Source: Setomelanomma holmii
Taxonomy: Eukaryota > Ascomycota > Dothideomycetes > Pleosporales > Phaeosphaeriaceae
DNA: 64,000 nt
Assembly: GCA_010015745.1 (NCBI GenBank)
Contig: ML978198.1
Location: 172,641 to 236,640, forward strand
Direction of reading: 5' to 3'
Of the stretch, positions 34,681 to 45,957 are shown piece by piece (positions within the stretch are counted from its first letter, which is position 1; each line of letters begins with the position of its first letter). The position numbers were made by a program, and so were the translations under genes. A model generated the notes under the pieces. That model had not been told where the DNA came from and searched no databases. It worked only from the letters and a program-made list of their open reading frames with translations.

Positions 34681-35053
34681 AAAGGTTAGTTAATATCTTC
34701 ATCCTCCTTCTCTGGCAATGATTATACCCCGAGCAATTTTGAAGACACCAGCGTATTCCTCGGATCTTCCGATCACTACATACAAGCGCGCGGAGTCACT
34801 GACGTAGATATAAAAGGCAAGTCTGAGCCTTACGACATGAACCGATATTTGACATCACAATATATACAAACTTATGACGCTGACAAGCACAATCAACAGA
34901 TACATTATCCTACATCATTGCAACTCCTGAGCCTCAGATCTGCTATCACAAGTCGTGATACCGCCCGAATAGACTGCCACCAGAACCGAGAATATCAAGA
35001 GAAACCCGCACAACACCATGGGAATGCGGGGTCGAGCTGCACTACCCTTGTGC
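34681..35053. other. Spacer containing a frame-shifted extension of the Cys-rich gene
   Basis: On the minus strand, one base out of frame with the upstream ORF, the sequence reads GSAARPRIPMVLCGFLLIFS and stops at 34915-34917. This parallels an internal unit of that ORF and suggests its original C-terminus lay here. The rest shows nothing. Confidence 0.4.
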
Positions 35054-37018
35054 TCACCACTTATGGGCATGACCAGCCGCGCCGGCAGCAGCTACTGCAG
35101 CACCTCCCTTCTTCTCTGTCAGGTCCAAGGAGTTCTCATTCCCATCATGATGGTCGGGCGAATGAACGGTTGGCACCAGAGGACGATCGGTATCTTTACT
35201 CGTCGTGTAGACTACCCACGTTGTCGTATTCGATGGAGATGTGTTCGAAGACGGATGATTACCCTTGTTGTCGAGTGGCGCGGCCAAAGCACTCACGGAT
35301 GCCAGCAATAGCAGGAGAGTAAAAACATACAGCAGCCTGGGAGCAGCAGGTCTCGCTGCGCCTCCTTTCTTCCGATTATCGCCCGCGCCGACTATCCCTG
35401 CAGAATTCCCTCTACCTCCTCCAACACGTCCTCGTTTTCCTTTCTTCTCCACAAGGTCAATCATGTCTTCATCGTTCTCGGTCGTCGGATCTGAGCTCTC
35501 ATCACCCAACGAGTCCGCTTCTACGTTTTCTACGGGGATGGTCTTGATCTCGCCGTCGCGCGGTATATACCTCCCAGCCTCGTGCCAGCACTTGAGACCA
35601 GTCGAAGATCGCACGCACACCTCACCCGCGGGGCAACATATACCAGCGCAGCAATTTACACCAAGCGGCGAGGGAGAAGCAAGTGCTCGCGCGCCTTGCA
35701 CAACGAGGACAAAGCTTCGAAGAAGTCCAGGCACGCCAAGTCTAGAGCTGCCACTTCCAGTCGGCTCACTCGCCGGGGCACTAGCGGATGCTGCGACAGT
35801 CGTCGCACTTGTCCCTGTTGTCGTGGTCGTACTATCACTCATACTCGTCATCGACACCGTGCGTATCCTCGAATCCATGCCATCTGTGACACAAGCCGGT
35901 GCACAGCCCCACACCGTCAACGGACCCTTGCTCTTCACTGCGCAGATCTCGATGGCGTTGCACAAATTTCGTTGATCTGGACAGCACTTCTCGCTCGGAG
36001 GTTGAAAGCAGAGCTCAGGACCGCAGTGCTCGAGTCCTTGAGCGCAGTACACTGGTTCGCCGTTCGGCCGTGGAGTATGGGATATCGTGTTGGATAGGTC
36101 TGAAATCGGTATGACATCGATGGCGGGCGCGGTAGCTTGTGGGAATGAAAATGCAGCTACGCTTCGCAGCAGAAGCATAGCCCGGAATATGTGCGGCACA
36201 CTCCACTTCCTCCCAGCGCTCTGCGGCGGGTGCCACAACCGCACAACCGTCGTCGGCACTGCGCTCATTACTGGCGAAGTCCACACTGCCGAGCTAGGCG
36301 CCGTGCTCATCGAGCCCATATCGAACGCACTCGCATCTTCCATGCTCGATCCGCTGGTGCTCGTGCTCGTGCTCGTGCTTGTGGGTATCCACCCACTCGA
36401 CATCGTCACCAGCACGATTCCAGCGATCCGACCGCTGCTACTGCTGCTGTCATGTCCTTCCACACACCCAGCGCCAGTGACGCAATCCTGGTTTATCTTA
36501 CAATGCGTCACGCCGTCGGAGCAGCATTTGCGCGTTGCAGGGTCGATACATGTGGCGCCGCAGAGGAATTTGTCTGTGCTGAAAGGGCAGGAGGAGTTTG
36601 AAGAGGTGGAGATGCCGGTAGCGCTGGTGGGAGCAAAAGTAGAGGTGGTAGCCAGTGGTGTGTCTGTTATCGCAGTCGAGATCGTGCTTGGAACGGATGT
36701 TGGGGTGGGTTTAGCGATGTGGTGAGTCGATTTAGATGTCTCCTCGCCTTCATCAGGAGGCGGATCTTTCAAGTCTCTCTTTCGGGCTGCGGCCATGTCG
36801 AGCGCTGCCCTGAGTGGCTGGACCGGCGGTGTATCTCGGGCTGGAGTTGTTGTAGTAAAGCTAGACATGCTGAAGGACATGCTTGGAGTTGGTATAACAA
36901 AGTTCGAAGATACCGGAAGGATGTCGAGGCTAGATCTGGAGGGTGGTGCTGGACCTGCAGCGCTTGTGTTTATGCCAAAGGCAAGGGAAGAAAGTACTAG
37001 TGGTTTGACGAATAGCAT
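35054..37018 (-). CDS. Secreted or membrane protein with repeated signal-like segments and Cys modules (654 aa)
   Basis: One uninterrupted frame. Hydrophobic signal-peptide-like segments occur at 5-19, about 280-292, 427-447 and 560-580, three of them ending in or near A-x-A (RALASP, ALAAPL). Between them lie two related Cys modules with spacing C-x7-CC-x6-C-x5-C (144-185 and 325-372) and a shorter one at 456-477 (CCAGICCPAGEVC), each next to Ser/Thr-rich linkers such as TSTSTSTSTS. Dibasic sites (ARKR, KKGKR) suggest proprotein processing. The last unit (SLDLTEKKGGAA) repeats 519-560 (IDLVEKKGKRG..KKGGAARP) and seems cut by a one-base shift, its hydrophobic part continuing in another frame to 34915. 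It could be several fused small-secreted-protein units, one multi-pass surface protein, or a gene with unseen introns. Confidence 0.55.
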   Translation of the reverse strand: MLFVKPLVLSSLAFGINTSAAGPAPPSRSSLDILPVSSNFVIPTPSMSFSMSSFTTTTPARDTPPVQPLRAALDMAAARKRDLKDPPPDEGEETSKSTHHIAKPTPTSVPSTISTAITDTPLATTSTFAPTSATGISTSSNSSCPFSTDKFLCGATCIDPATRKCCSDGVTHCKINQDCVTGAGCVEGHDSSSSSGRIAGIVLVTMSSGWIPTSTSTSTSTSGSSMEDASAFDMGSMSTAPSSAVWTSPVMSAVPTTVVRLWHPPQSAGRKWSVPHIFRAMLLLRSVAAFSFPQATAPAIDVIPISDLSNTISHTPRPNGEPVYCAQGLEHCGPELCFQPPSEKCCPDQRNLCNAIEICAVKSKGPLTVWGCAPACVTDGMDSRIRTVSMTSMSDSTTTTTGTSATTVAASASAPASEPTGSGSSRLGVPGLLRSFVLVVQGARALASPSPLGVNCCAGICCPAGEVCVRSSTGLKCWHEAGRYIPRDGEIKTIPVENVEADSLGDESSDPTTENDEDMIDLVEKKGKRGRVGGGRGNSAGIVGAGDNRKKGGAARPAAPRLLYVFTLLLLLASVSALAAPLDNKGNHPSSNTSPSNTTTWVVYTTSKDTDRPLVPTVHSPDHHDGNENSLDLTEKKGGAAVAAAGAAGHAHKW

Positions 37019-38177
37019 CCGAGGTCGGAGTTTGCTTTCTGAAGTCAGAAGAATAAGGCAGCATCTGTTAGGATCAAGAGTTTATGAGAGGTGACCTCTT
37101 CGTTGATGAGGCTTGTTCCTGTGTTCGCGCTTGAATGAAGCACGAATGTGAAGTCCATGGCCGTATCGCATATAGTCGGCAATATTGAATGCGTGATAAC
37201 ATGCTTTACGGCATGTGACCACGGAAGCGAAACGTTTGAATCCTCGCCATTCAGACATAACGTTGGTATGTCTGCGCTCTCGTAGTCTTGTCAATGCTCG
37301 CATTCATATCAGTGTTTGAGGGAAGACCTGTGGGCTTCACAAACACCCACAAGAAGCACGCGAGCACTTCACACCAAACTCGATTCTCTTGGTGTGCACC
37401 GTACACAACGTTTGCGCCCGGTATAGCAGATAAGATGGAAGATATATGCGCGCTTGGTACTGCAGCGTACGGGAAGTATAGAAAGAATTGTATAAATGAG
37501 GCAGCCGAATACATTGCATTGACGGAGAACGATGCGGGAAGCAGATGAGAAGAGCGAAAACGTATTGGTGCATTGAAAATATGTAGAATCTTGTCTTTAA
37601 AACTCATGGATTTGCACTCGGGCATTCCGATTTCGAACTAAGTTTACGTCTTGGAAACACCCGTTCTCGAAGAACTTCATTGCCTGTGGATACCTAAGCA
37701 CATTTTCCATTTCTCCGGTCATGGTATCTCAATACCGGAACAGACATCTTTCGCTTTCTCCTTTGGGGCCTTGCAGGGATTCATGCTCGCCATCAGTCTC
37801 AGCATCCTAAAGGTGCTATTCAGAAAGAGGTGATTATTGTTCTTGAAAAACTATCCGAAGCCTGGCTGTATACTATACGACCGTCGATTGCGATTTGCAG
37901 CAAATTAATAACCGTCGACGCGACGCAAGTCTATGAAAGTCAACTTCTAATGGACTCGTGATGCCTTATAGCAGTCTAGCAAAAATACATCAAGCAAGAT
38001 CTAGCTAGGTGATACATTGCTCGCCATCTCGTCCACCAATTCCAACCCACCACTCCCTTACCCCATACTCATCCACCCCCCCTGCCCCCCTTATCACTCC
38101 TAAACCAAGATACTCCCCACAGTCTCTTCAAATTTCATCCACCCATTGAACCTCTCCTCCGAATCTATTCATTTCCT
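37019..38177. other. Intergenic, no gene seen
   Basis: The left edge should hold the promoter of the Cys-rich gene. Frames at 37251-37625 on both strands are unconvincing. A pyrimidine-rich run of about 80 bp lies near 38030-38110. Confidence 0.4.
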
Positions 38178-38513
38178 CTATTCCTTCTCAACCCATGTCT
38201 CCAACTCCTCAGCCTTGCTCTCGATCTCCTCTAAAGAACACATCAATCCGCTTCTGTACCTACCCATTCGCCCTGGTCGCGTTACTTCGTTTTCAAAGTC
38301 CTTTGAGGCTTTGGCTACAAGACGGTCTAGCGCGTCTTGCGCTTGCGCGTAGAGATTCTTTTGCGCTAGAATGAGCGCACGATAGGGTTCGGTGGGCTCC
38401 AGATATACAGTGCGCCGGTCAACATTGGCGAGGTGTGATTGGATGGTTAGGAGGGTGGTGGAGAGGGTAAAGAGGCTGGTGGAAAGTGGAGCAAGGGAGT
38501 GAGATTGGCGCAT
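38178..38513 (-). CDS. Small helical hypothetical protein (111 aa)
   Basis: ATG at 38513 (MRQSHSLAPLSTSLFTLS), single exon. The middle is strongly helical and protein-like (PYRALILAQKNLYAQAQDAL), ending in an acidic coiled-coil-like stretch (EEIESKAEELETWVEKE). No family is recognised; it could be a subunit-type small protein. It is intact. Confidence 0.55.
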   Translation of the reverse strand: MRQSHSLAPLSTSLFTLSTTLLTIQSHLANVDRRTVYLEPTEPYRALILAQKNLYAQAQDALDRLVAKASKDFENEVTRPGRMGRYRSGLMCSLEEIESKAEELETWVEKE

Positions 38514-38804
38514 GTTGAAGTGAGGATTGGGATTTGCAGAATGGGAGTGGGATTGGGATTGGGATGGGAGGAGTTGAGAAGGTCATGAGAAGTGTAAACT
38601 TGTATGTTGATGCAGGCAGAGTGGTGTTTGCTGTGGAAGTGTCTCGTCTCATCCTGTGACTGCCAAGTGTGAGACAGGTTTGTTTGTCCTGCTACTGCAG
38701 CCTTGTGGAGACATGACTTGCACGTTTCTTTGATAGAGTAGAAATTGGCTCAAAAGTGTAACTTTAAGCCTAAAAAGAAACCTCGTTTCCGGATACCGGA
38801 GATC

Positions 38805-40637
38805 TCAACTTATCCCCAAAATCATCCTCCCCTTCGAATCGCCCCTTCCCCCATCTCCAGCACCTTTGCCATCACCCTCAGCCCCATGACTTAACAATAA
38901 CTCAATCATACGACTCCGTTCCCTGCCCTCGAGCACTTTCGACGTCAGCGCAAGATACAGCGGTATCTCGCCCTCGTCCGACTCGTGATTAACATCTGCA
39001 CCCACCTCAACGAGGTACTTCGCAGCCTCAAACGCACCTGGCGTTTTGACTGCAAGAATAAGTGGCGTCTCACCCGCCTTGTTCGGCATGTCGACCGCAA
39101 AGCCCAGGGAGACGAGATATTTGAGCATAGCGACTCGTTTGCCTAGAGCCGCGGCATGGAGTATGCTGTGGTACCGATTCGGCGATGGGATGGGCTTATG
39201 GATGTCGGCGCCGAACTCAAGTAATGTTTTGAGCACATCTGGCGTCATTTCGTGTGCCGCGCGGATAAAGAAGAAACCAAAGTCTGGATGCACAACCATG
39301 GGATTCGCGCCTTCCCATAGTATCTTCTCGACGTCGGTAGCTGTGGCTTCTGGCGGCAAGTTCGCTAGGATTCGATCTACAGCTACCCGTGAATCGATAT
39401 CGAGATTCTTGCGGTTGGCTTTTGCGACGGCGATTTTGTCGCAGGTTAGGCGTTTGTCGAAGATGGAAACGTCTGAGCTTGCGATTGTGGGCGTGTATCG
39501 TGATGATGCTCTGGTCCTTGACGAGCTGTGGTTTGCATACTGCGCGGTGATGCCGGAACACCAGCTCTTGGTCTTCTTAAGCCGCGACTCTGGCGCGACT
39601 AATGTTCGACTGGTGGAGACGCCGTCGTCGGTGTAGAAAGTACCTCGAGATGGCGAGAGTTCCTCGCGTGATGACCTTTTGGAAGCTCTTTTCCCATAGG
39701 CGCCAGGATTGGACATCTGCATGATTCTTGAATGCCGTAGCGGCTCAGCATGTTGGTGGAACGGAATGTTGGCTAGCCATGTACCTATACCCTTGCTCGC
39801 GGATGATGGTGTTGGTATGTTCTGCGCTGGGCTTTTCCTACCACTGCGACGAGACTCTCCTAAAGATGGTTCAAGCGAATCTGGTCGTGGGGTAGTGGTC
39901 CGGCTGGATGGGCCAGCAGCACTTGCCTTGCCTTCTCTAGACATGGCAGTGATGCATGAGCGGAGCAGCCGAATTGCATGGAGTAGAGAAGGTAATCTTT
40001 CTCGTGCGATAAGGTTAACGTGAATCTCCTCCATATCCGTTCTTTTCAGGAGATCATCGCTTGCGGTTATGAGGTCGCTAACATAGCCTATCAGGAATGA
40101 GTCGAGTGTGTCTTGTTGCCCATACCTACTACAATAAGCTTGAGCACGTCAAAGATTAATAGAGAGTACTTACAATGCGAGATAGTCAAGTGCTAGCTCC
40201 AGCACCATCCGTGACCCTTCGAGATCTTGTCGCATACCGACGAGAGCACCATCTCGGAAATCCTGCCATGCTTCTTTAGGCAGATTGCTACATGAGAGCT
40301 TAAGAAATGCCTTGTGCAGACGCTCGCTCGTATCGTCGCACGAGTCAAGGATCTGCACCACGGCGTCGATGATTGCCGTGGGGAGCTTTGACCCTAAGAC
40401 CGAAAAGTCGTCTTGGGCGACGCCAAGACCTGTCCGGATGATCAACAAGTCATTGTTGATGGCATTCAAATCGTGTCGCGCATCGCGGACTTTCCTTGCG
40501 AAGATGCTGATGTTTGGTATGACCTATGAGATGTGCATGTTAGCGTGCGCGCGAACATGTAGGGTCGTCAGCCCTACCTGGGCGATGGAGATGCTCAACG
40601 CGGCGCATCTGGCGGTGATCGTGCTCGACTGGGCCAT
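38805..40637 (-). CDS. Ankyrin-repeat protein with fungal N-terminal helical domain (576 aa)
   Basis: Exons 40578-40637 (MAQSSTITARCAALSISIAQ), 40174-40523 and 38805-40125, with introns of 54 and 48 bp; phases check to 576 aa. Residues 1-165 form an N-terminal helical domain (FARKVRDARHDLNAINNDLL, SCDDTSERLHKAFLKL) like those preceding fungal NACHT and ankyrin proteins. A basic, Ser-rich linker follows. At least three ankyrin repeats lie at about 430-550 (YHSILHAAALGKRVAMLKYL, AGETPLILAVKTPGAFEAAK, DEGEIPLYLALTSK). It probably acts as a protein-interaction scaffold; partners unknown. It is intact, unlike the ankyrin gene at the start of the window. Confidence 0.85.
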
Positions 40638-41257
40638 TTGTCGTGAAGACGCCTGCGCTCAAGGCTCACATGAGATCTCAGGACCAATCACAGGCTTCAA
40701 CGGATGGCGGGTTTGGACGACTGATGGAACACTGGAGAGCTGAATGGTAAGGCAACGACGAGCTGTCAATAGACGCAACCCTTTCGCAACCCCTGTGGCG
40801 GAGAGAGCCCGTTGCGCCGCAAGATAAACCAGGAGATTGGCCCTACGCCTCAAAGTAATGGCGTCAAACGAAGCGAGCACGGAGCTGCAGGCGATTGCGC
40901 AACTGTCGCAAGGTCACCCATGTCAATGGCTGCGAACACATGCACGAAAGAATTGCAATTCAGCTCGAATGCGATGACTGATGAAGGCTGTTGCTGCTGT
41001 GTTGCAGCCAACATGACGGAAAAACGTTGGTGACTTTCCACGGGTAAAAGCCACCAACGGCTGACAGGGTGCCGACCAATCATTGCGGGCGCTGCTGGCT
41101 CAGTTTCGGGAAGGTCAGCGGAAGCCAATCAAGTGTGGAGATGACCAGCGGCAGGGGCAAGCGGGTGCCGCCGAGTCCGAGCGATCTGGATGCGATCATT
41201 AGAATTGCTGTGGAGATTTATTTTTGCTATGGAGCGGTCCCTGCCAGCGGTTCGTGA
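40638..41257. other. Intergenic, no gene seen
   Basis: Lies between the 5' end of the ankyrin gene and the 3' end of aguA. Short frames only. Confidence 0.4.
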
Positions 41258-43832
41258 TCAGTCAACGATACCTGGCGGAAGAAAGGAAACGTAATCGAGC
41301 GGTGCAGGCTCAATTCCGTCGGCCTGGCCAGTGATGCGCACCTCGTCGCCCTGCTGCACTTGAACACCGTTAAAGGTGATGCGTGTTGCTGAGTGACCAT
41401 CGAGGTAGATCGATGGCGCATGTCCCAATTTGTCCTCCGCGTCACCCACCCATTGACCCACCGTACGATTGCCGATCTGGAGCTGATACTTCGACCTGCC
41501 ACCGATGAGATCGTAGTAGTTCACAGCCACATCGTACGTTCCTGATGCGAATGCCGCATTCGTGGTCGCAACACCAGTGGTCGTATTCGACGTCGTGATA
41601 ATGGCCGTGAATCCTGATGCCGTGTGGAATGGGCTAACAGCATATGTCTTATAGCCGGATAATGCCATATTCTCTGCCTCGATGCGATACGGATGGTTGC
41701 CTACACGATTGTTCTCGTCTGCAATCTCGGATAAATTGTAGTAGAATATGTTGATGGAGTCGCGCCAGACGAGTGAGTGGCCAGCTTGGAATTTCTGCTC
41801 AAAAAGCACATTCTCGTATCGCTCCTGATCGATTTTGCCCTTCAGCGACTCCCACTGTTTGACAAACTCTTGCGCTACAGCTGCACCTTCGTAATGCGCA
41901 TCGTAGAAGTGCTGAATGACAGTCTTGCCAGACTTCAACTTCTGTGTGTAAGGCACATGATGGAACCAGAGCAGCAGATTGTCGGGCGTAGTCTCAATGT
42001 CCTCAAACATCGCAGCGATCTCGGGTGGGTACTGTCCTGCATTACCGGTGCCGTTCTTCACAGTTCGATCCATGCCGATGCTGAAATTATCAGCGCGTGT
42101 CCATTGTCCCCAACCATTGTTGTCTTGAGAGGCAGGGTTGGGCCCAAAGTGGGTGTAGACAATGTCAGTCAGGGTCTGTATACCAAGGTTGCCGCTGTAG
42201 TTCTCGTACGCTGGCCATGACCTCATGGACATGTCAGTAATGGTGCTCATGACTTGTTCGTCAAATCCAAAAGTGAGTCGGATCCAGTCCTGGAGTATAG
42301 CTTGAGGGTCTAGCGATGCATCCCATGCCAATCGGCCATACGCATACAGGTTAGACAGAGCCATATGACTTCCCAGCCAAGTCGTGTTGCTACCTGCGCC
42401 AACAACGCCAGCATAGCCACCTAGTGGTTGTTTGAAGCGTTTGCCAGTCACGATATCCTTGACCTTAGAAGGCCGCCCGTCAGCTCGAAGGTCGTACTCA
42501 AGAATCTCTTTCCATAGAGGACCGAGGTATACAAGATGATCATTTTGCCCAAGGTATTCTGGCGTGATTTGCAGCTCGATTGCGGTGGACTCGTATCGCA
42601 AAGTCGAGAATAGCGGGTTTGGCGGCTCGCGTACTTGGAAGTCGATTGGACCATACTTGATCTGCACAACCACATTTTCGTCAAATTTGCCATCGAGATC
42701 CTGGAAGAACTCTACCGCTGCGTTCGCTCGGTCCGCCTTCCAGTTGGTCTCGTTAATATGGTTGTCGTAAACGAACGCTCGGAACATCACTATGCCGCCG
42801 TGAGGGTTAACAGCCTTTGCAAACATGTTTGCTCCGTCTGCTAGCGTGCGATTGTAGGTAAGAGGACCGGGCTGGCCCTCGGAATTTGCCTTTACTAGGT
42901 ATCCAGCCATGTCTGGGACCCGCTCGTAGATCACGTTCGTGATGTTCGCCCACCAAGCATCGACACTGGGATCCAATGGGTCGAAAGTCGAAAGGCCACC
43001 GAAGGTTTGCGGTGAAGCGAAGTTGAGCGAGATGCCTAATTGCACGCCATAAGGTCGCATAGCGTCTGCTAGCCGGGCCAATCCCTCAACATTTCGGTCG
43101 CTGAGAAGCGATGCATTTGCATTGACATTGTTAACAATCACACCATTGATGCGAAGTGATGCAAGTAGACGTGCGAATTCTGCCACGCGGGTAACATTGT
43201 CGACAACGTAGCCATTGCGAAAGAAGATCGAGGCTCCGCCGTATCCCCTTTCTATACTTCCATCGAGATTATCCTGCAGAGGTGGAGGTACAAAGTCAGT
43301 GTATATCTCACATTTAATTCGTCCGTCGAAAACTTACCCACTCATTCGTCCATCGTATTGGGGCTTGAGGATTTTGCACTCCAGCAGTTGGCGCAAAGTT
43401 GCCTTGAGCAAGACGCGAGAGGTACTCGAAGGCACCATAGAGAGCGCCCCGCTCATTCTGGCCGACAATGATGACGTTGGAGCTCTCCGTGTCTAGTATG
43501 AATCCATCTTCCACCAGATCCTCCGACCCAGTCAAGTTACCATATTGCTTGGCGTATGCATCGCTTGTCCCAATTATGATAGTCGTCGATTGTTGATCGG
43601 GTGAGCGTTTTCTCTGCATCCGTTGCCCAGTTATCGACTTGATGCCTCTCTTTAGCTCTTGCTGGGCCGTAGAGATGGGACTGCCGCTGGTAGCGTTCAA
43701 TGCAACAATTCGGGACGGAACAGAGATATGTTGAGCAGCGTTCGGCACATGCGCATATCGCAACCATGCCTGGGATCTATCTTCTGCTGCACCTAGCGTG
43801 AGTAACGCTAAAGTTGCAATGAGGATTCGCAT
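41258..43832 (-). CDS. aguA: Secreted GH67 alpha-glucuronidase (836 aa)
   Basis: Removes 4-O-methyl-glucuronic acid from glucuronoxylan side chains. Exon 1 is 43338-43832 (ATG 43832) and exon 2 is 41258-43273, with a 64-bp intron (GTAAGT ... CTCTGCAG), phase 0. The length of 836 aa matches fungal AguA (about 840). A signal peptide opens the protein (MRILIATLALLTLGAA). GH67 hallmarks: the N-terminal beta-rich domain (QNERGALYGAFEYLSRLAQG), RNGYVVDNVTRVAEFARLLA, the substrate-binding segment QIKYGPIDFQVREP, LWFHHVPYTQKLKSGKTVIQ and the C-terminal dimerisation region. Many N-x-S/T sites fit secretion. An XlnR-type site and TATA box lie upstream. Confidence 0.95.
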
Positions 43833-43896
43833 GATGATCACTTATCGTACAATGTTGCGCGACGTCTACGAGCTCCAAAGCTGGAGCTGAGCTCAG

Positions 43897-43902
43897 TATA
43901 TA
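43897..43902 (-). promoter_or_regulatory. Candidate TATA box of aguA
   Basis: The minus strand reads TTATATA about 65 bp before the aguA ATG, a normal distance for a fungal TATA box. Confidence 0.5.
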
Positions 43903-43981
43903 AGCATGGCTCCACGAAGCTTGGTGCAGTTAGTACCGCCACCTGCGTGCGATGCGGCATACAAAATTGAGGCGGCATTTA

Positions 43982-43988
43982 GGCTAAA
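43982..43988 (+). promoter_or_regulatory. Candidate XlnR site GGCTAAA upstream of aguA
   Basis: GGCTAAA lies 150 bp before the aguA ATG. XlnR/Xyr1, the xylanolytic activator, binds GGCTAA-type sites, and aguA is an XlnR target in Aspergillus. A single site is seen; binding here is inferred. Confidence 0.45.
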
Positions 43989-44151
43989 AGCCTATTGCTG
44001 GAGAAGGGTCGATCCCCATGGGGTACATCTAGCGTGCGGAGATGGTCGCCTTTCGCCAGCCTAGCTGGGGATTCATATGCCGACGAGTGGAGGAAATCAT
44101 GACGGCAACGGGCGTGCATTATTGGCCAACGTACGATGCGAACTCTCGATA

Positions 44152-44199
44152 ACGTGGTTTATAAGCGAGTTGCGAATCCAAGCGAGTTTGCGAGCCCCA
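44152..44199 (+). repeat. Left terminal inverted repeat of the Fot1/pogo element
   Basis: Near-perfect inverted match to 45958-46004; begins immediately after a TA dinucleotide. Confidence 0.92.
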
Positions 44200-44384
44200 C
44201 TAACTTTGCGTACCTCTTTAAACATACAACTTAACCGCGTTATAAGCTAGTGTATTGATAATAGTATAATTAATTAAGTAGTATTTACAGTATCTATTTT
44301 GCACGTACGTGAGTTATGCCCAGGCTCTCTGCACTTACTACAGTGCGCAAGAGCCTGGCGGCTTAGACCTAATCGCTCTCCTCC

Positions 44385-45899
44385 TTAACGCTCTTCACGA
44401 GCAATCTGTTGATCAGTCTCACGTTGAGCAAGTATATCCTCTCCAGCTCCGTTTGTTAAGACTCCATGCTTCTGTATGCGCTTCTTTTTACGCTGCCCAC
44501 ACTTTGTTGCTGCCTCATTAGCTCTCTCAAGAGTAGTAATCCGATCGCGCATTAGCTCAGCTGAGAGCATCATTACTTCAGCTCCTTTCTTAAGCTGGCT
44601 GATTGCCTGAATAATCGAGCTAGGCGATGAGCTCCTATGCCTCTGAACGCGATTACTTATAAGTGTTGATTGAGCCTCAAGCTCACGTACGTTGCTGGGC
44701 GTTTTGGCTTCCCAAAGAGCTTCTGGCAGAGCGGCTGGTGTAGGTGTACGGAGCTGCACATCAAGCTTCGATAGAACAACCTCTGGCTGAAGAGGAACAA
44801 GGCCTGCGCCTCGAAAGGCTGAGCAGATATTAGCTGCTGTAAATGATTGCGTAAAGGCTGCCTTAAAGGCTGGCAAGAACTCAAGCTTCGTGATATGGTT
44901 GATGTGGTGGCAGATTAGGCTCTTGATTTCATGGCTGTAAGCGCGCTTTAATGGCAAGAAGCAGCCAACGTCAAGTGGCTGCAGGAGATGCGATGAGTGA
45001 GATGGCATACAGATTGTGTAGATGTTGTTCTCCTTGCAGAGCTCTCGAAATTCAAGAGAGTGGTGGCTCTCATGGCCATCAAGGATAAGCAGTCTACGCG
45101 CGCCGACTACTTTTCCGTCTGTATGCTTGATGAAGTTCTTTAGCCACTCAACACTGAGCTCGTTTGTAATCCAGCCATTGTCGCTGACTGCAATAGCCCA
45201 GTCGCGTGGGATGTCCTCTTCCTTGTACCAGGCAGATAGATGGTACTGGCCAGCACAGATGAGAAATGGTGGGATAGCCCAGCCAGCAGCATTGATTCCT
45301 TGGATCACCGTAACCCACTTGCGATTGCCAGGCTGGATAGCCTTTGGCCAGCTTCTCCTCTCTGACCCTGTCACGACAAGCTAGTTCGTAATCTTGCCCA
45401 TCATAAAGCCAGCCTTGTTGAAGTTGTAGACGTCCTCATTGCAAATGCCGTACTTGGCCTTTGTCTGCTCCACAAGCTCAAACCAGCTCCTAATTAATAT
45501 AGGATCCTCGCATAGAGCTCTCTGCCTGTCGTACGCTCGACTAAAACGAGTCTTAAGACTGTCTGTACACTTGACAAAGTTGCGCGGCCAGTGGATGCCA
45601 ACGCGATGTGCGCCGCGTGCAGCTAGCAGCTTATCAGCCATATCACGTACAGCCTTGTACGTAGGCGCAAATCCGCGTTTGTCTAGGTCGAGTATGTATC
45701 TAACAATGACCTCCTCTTCTAGCTCAGTAAGCTTCTTTGAGTTAGGCTGGCAATCGCGTCGGGCAGGCTTGCCAGCGCGTCGGTTCCGTAGCGTTGATTC
45801 GACCACGTTGTACGTCGCTGCAGCATGGCTAATAGATGGTATCTGTGATGTACGAACTGCTGCGATAGCAAGCTGGATATCGGCTTCGTTTGAAGGCAT
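44385..45899 (-). pseudogene. Fot1/pogo DDE transposase, inactivated
   Basis: One frame from 45899 (MPSNEADIQLAIAAV) to 44385. N-terminal psq-like and CENP-B-type helix-turn-helix regions (YNVVESTLRNRRAGKPARRD, LDKRGFAPTYKAVRDMADKL) precede a DDE_1 core. A TAG at 45381-45383 breaks the frame where the family has Gln (MMGKIT-N-stop-LVVTGSERR). The first catalytic motif, N-F-D-E-x-G in relatives, reads NFNKAG here (AAC AAG), so the first catalytic Asp is lost by a G-to-A change. The second (LLILDGHESHH) and third (LLQPLDVG) acidic motifs remain. Confidence 0.88.
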
Positions 45900-45957
45900 T
45901 TGTAGAAACAGTGGTTGAGAGATAGATGTTTACGCCTGCAGATGTGCAGAAAGTTGA

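Noticed and set aside
36355..36385. Hexanucleotide repeat that might be a microsatellite locus
   Set aside because: It encodes the TSTSTS linker of the Cys-rich ORF; ordinary coding low complexity.
38530..38575. GGGATT repeats resembling telomere-type sequence
   Set aside because: Only two or three units and not the fungal TTAGGG repeat.
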